Part shown: in pieces, positions 60,406 to 64,000 of the stretch | Layout: each line of letters starts with the position of its first letter | Position numbering within the stretch: position 1 is the first letter of the stretch | DNA from: Hymenolepis diminuta | Taxonomy: Eukaryota; Platyhelminthes; Cestoda; Cyclophyllidea; Hymenolepididae | Reading direction: 5' to 3' | DNA length: 64,000 bases | Assembly: GCA_900708905.1 (NCBI GenBank) | Contig: CAADRB010000006.1 | Span: 1,665,468 to 1,729,467, forward strand | Position numbers and translations under genes: made by a program | The notes under the pieces: generated by a model | Database searches by the model: none | Told to the model about the DNA's origin: nothing | Seen by the model: the letters and a program-made list of their open reading frames with translations, nothing else

Positions 60406-63400
60406 GTGAGTTGTGGTTTTCGATGTTTTCCTTTATTTTCTACGTTCTTTATTTAAAAGCATCGCATAGGTGGTATAAATTTTTAGCACGATTGATATAT
60501 TTTTTGTTTTCCAACTGATCTTTTATAAAGTTTGTCTTTTTGCCGTATTCTTTAAAGCAAAATGATCCCTACTTTTTTACAACGATGTTAATTGAAAAAA
60601 TGTTTAGTTTTGACTAGTATCTTTATTGGAAGGGGAAGCAGGTAACATTTGATGGTTTCGTCCTGAAAGTATAACTTTTTACAGAGCCCGGATTGTAGTT
60701 AGTGATTCTTTGCCCTTAAGACCTTCCAGCTCTAAAAGCTTTAAGTCTGTCTGGAGCTTTACCATCAAGTTCTTTTAATGGAAAACATCACTGGACGCTG
60801 GTTCTTATAAGTATTTTCTCAATCAACTATCTCACGATATAACTCCATTAAGTTTAATTACCGGAAGAACTGCTTCGGGTAGTAGCACTTATTTTATTTT
60901 TTTTCCACCAAACACTTTGCTAATCCAGCAACCTTGTCAGTACCAATGCAGAAACACATATGCGCAAGTAACCCAAACATGTGAAAACAGTGGCCATTGG
61001 CTTGATCAGGAAGCCCTTAGCTGTTAATTGATGCAAGCTAAAATGTTTGATTAGATTCATAATATTAGAATTCCACTGCCATGTAAACTATAGCGAATAA
61101 TTTCTAGGTTCCCATTATGACTTTGCCACTACCTAAAATATTTGAAATTAGTTATTGGCTGATGTTAACTGAAGTTGGTTCAATTCAATCCAATACTTCA
61201 TTGGATGTCCTATGAAATTTCGATTACAGTTCAGCTTTAAAGGCCTTTTATTACTATGCATTAAGCTAACACCACCCTTCTGTTGTAAGATCCCTTTTAT
61301 TAGCACGGCGGTCACACGCATAGTGTGGTTCAAGAAACCACTTTTCTACGGTGAAAAAAGTATAGATTATTTATGAGCTATTCCCCTACGGATTTGTAGT
61401 TTTTGAAAGGGGAAAGAATGCCTTTTCATAAACAGTTTTATGAAAGATAAGAATGATTAAATCCTATTCTATTCTTATCCTAAGATGAGGAAAGATATTC
61501 AGTTTGAAAAGTTACAGACAAATAAGCTTAAGAAGCACCTTAAAAGTAGCGGATAAATGTTAGCTCGTATTCTCCAACCTGAAATGAGTAGTGAACAAGT
61601 GAAAATCCCGCACTTCATGTACACAATTTCTCTACCCTCTATTGAAATTATGATCCTCAAAGCTATACATCCCCTTGTTAAACCAATATTAGTTTCATAA
61701 ATACGTTAATGGTATCTTTAAATTGATTTATTTTCATTATATATTGACCATTTAAGTCGTTTATGGTCATTTACTGTAATTATAATGCCGTATTGCTCTT
61801 TTGATCTCTACAATATTTAATTCATTGGAGAAAAATATTCTACTGTGGTTTTTTAATCTTACATGAATTCAATCTTAAGAGTGAATATTAATTCCAGAAA
61901 AAAATTTTCAAGATTATATTTCACTTTCCGGATACTGTAAAAAGAAACGAGTAGTTTTTTATGATACAGTAGCTTTGCTGCATCACTACACTTAAAATTA
62001 TCTCCGTTTAGTTATATTATTGTGTGCTCTTGGATAAAAAAATGAAAAAAACGGCAACTCGGTTGACAAAACTTTGCGTTTATATGATAATCGTATTTCT
62101 CTTTAAAAGATTACTTGTTTCCCGAGCAAAATAATGTTGATCCTTTTGATAAGCACACTAATTTGAATGGCTGTTCAACTACTTCCAAAATTTTCTTCTA
62201 ATAGTCAGTATATTAGCCTTTTGATAAGAGCTACCCTGGTTTTAGCATAACAGAATGTTGTAATGCACATATTGTTTACATATAGGGTTAGAGGTTACGG
62301 AAAAGGAAATCATTTATTCGAATATGCAGAGATTGTAAAGTAACTTCTTCCATACAGATTTCCGGACGTCTAAATACTCAAGAAATTGCCAAGTAATAAG
62401 CCTTCTCAGAAGTTTGAAAATCTATTCCCCGTGTGCACAGATGGCGATGGATCAGTGAGCAATCGAATACTCAGACTGACGCAAAGTTCATTAAAAACTC
62501 ATGCACAACTCGAGGCATTGGGCTTTTTAAATGGGGTCCCGAGTTGTCTTTGAAACTGCAAGCGAGTACATAAGTGCAGTTAGGGTTTTAAATAACTCGG
62601 AGTGTTATGTGTATTCTTTTCATATCCCTTTTTCATTAAAAATGATAGATTATTGGACTATTTAATTTTTTTAAATCAGGAATTACTTCCAAACTATACT
62701 GTTGGTCTGGTGACATATATTTTATAATCTCTCCTTTTTGCCTCTTTCTAATGTTAGCTAAGTCTTTACTGAACTCCCAAAAGGAAAGCTAATCAATGAC
62801 TTTTCATATTCCCATAAAGTCAGTCTGTTTATTCCTCTATTATGAAATAAAATTTCATAAATTTCATAGGAATTGTGGAAGCAATTCCTATTCCGTTTGA
62901 TCCTTAGACCAGTAATTAACTTCACATGGTATTCTGGGTTAGTTTGAAGTCGACAGAGGCTAACCACACTTTAAGTTTCCGTCTTTAGGAAATAAGAGGT
63001 GTTTATTTTAATTTGCGATTTTATATTGGTTCTTTTCAAGCGATTTATCAATTTTTCCGAAATTCTACTGGTTCAATAATACCTAAGTTAAATTGATAAA
63101 CCAATGCTGATAAGTATCGATTAATGAAATTAATTTCAAATGTCTGATGCTTACTTGTTGTTTAAAATTGTACGATGTGTGGTCACTTGCTATCCCGACC
63201 AACATTTTCCCAAATATATTTTCCTTTCAATTGACGTAACAGGTTGACTCTCTCTAGTGGAAAAGAGGAAACGAACATTAGGTACGCCTTTTGTAAAAGT
63301 AGTTTTGCTGTCAACCATTTCTCACTCTCTTTTCAACTCACCAAAGGTCTGAATTTCATTGTTATACACATATATTTTTTTTCCAGTATAGAGTTCACCG

Positions 63401-64000
63401 AAGGTGAACTCCACTGAGCTCTGATAAAATAAATACATATTAGGCTAATTGAAGAGGACAACCTACCGAGATGATGTAACCAGACTCCTTGTAGAGAATA
63501 TTTACTAAATGCTACTCTGATTCTTTAACCGTTATCTCAAGTCTCTTAACAATCTGACTGAGTTTTATACTCCATTCTGCGTATAATTCCTTCCTCAGCC
63601 TGTTGGCTATTTATCGATATTCCCCATTATGTAACTATATGTTCATTTTCTCTGAATTGCTACCTAACGTTGCATTCTGCCACCTCGGTCTTCTTATCTT
63701 GTTGTACTAGAGTTCGTTAAACAGGGGAGGGCAATAGCTTAGTTGGTTTTCTTTCTTACGTTTGTAGGCTTCTTCTGAAATGCCTTTCTTTCCAATCTAA
63801 CGTTCACCCAACTGTAAGCACCGTATCATTCAAGTTTATAGTAATCACACTTAGAAGTTTGAAAGTTGGACCATGCTGCAAAGAACTGTGCGTAGGAAGT
63901 GTGGTCTTAGACAGATATTTATCAAGGAACATTATATAGATATGATATGAAAAAGGATATATAGTCAATAGAATCGAAAAGGAAATAAGGATCTAGAAGG
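60406..64000 (+). other. Pellino intron 9, to the window edge
   Basis: Phase 2 intron of more than 3.5 kb. No final Pellino exon, no transposon and no RNA gene recognised; AT-rich throughout. Confidence 0.75.

Overview
The window looks like nuclear DNA of an AT-rich invertebrate. Genes are split into many short exons with canonical GT-AG borders, separated by long introns full of decayed repeats. Gene content (an N-terminal perlecan-like gene and a Pellino gene), composition and intron style would fit a flatworm, perhaps a tapeworm, but that is inference from general features and not from a species marker.

Two protein-coding genes are arranged head to head. On the minus strand, nine linked exons between 26525 and 2601 encode a secreted modular protein: signal peptide, seven Ig-type modules (the seventh divergent), one LDL-receptor class A module and an eighth, divergent Ig-like module. 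It runs off the left edge. This is the layout of the N-terminal part of a basement-membrane heparan sulfate proteoglycan (perlecan/UNC-52 family). A TATA box lies at about 26671-26678, with a tandem GC-rich motif further upstream.

On the plus strand, nine linked exons between 43144 and 60405 encode all but the last ~40 residues of a Pellino E3 ubiquitin ligase (FHA-like domain followed by a RING-like domain). The final exon must lie to the right of the window. Splice phases agree at every junction in both genes.

The ~16 kb between the two start regions holds no convincing host gene. It contains a dead mariner transposon (about 36344-37698) with recognisable terminal inverted repeats and several copies of dispersed repeats. 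The Pellino introns are rich in repeats: a BED-finger-like repeat family in three copies, two of which form a perfect ~626-bp inverted repeat inside intron 8, and two tRNA-derived SINE-like copies, both antisense to Pellino. The two host genes have no obvious functional link (extracellular matrix versus innate/Toll-type signalling). The most unusual structure is the long inverted repeat, whose perfectly matching core sits inside older, diverged inverted copies.
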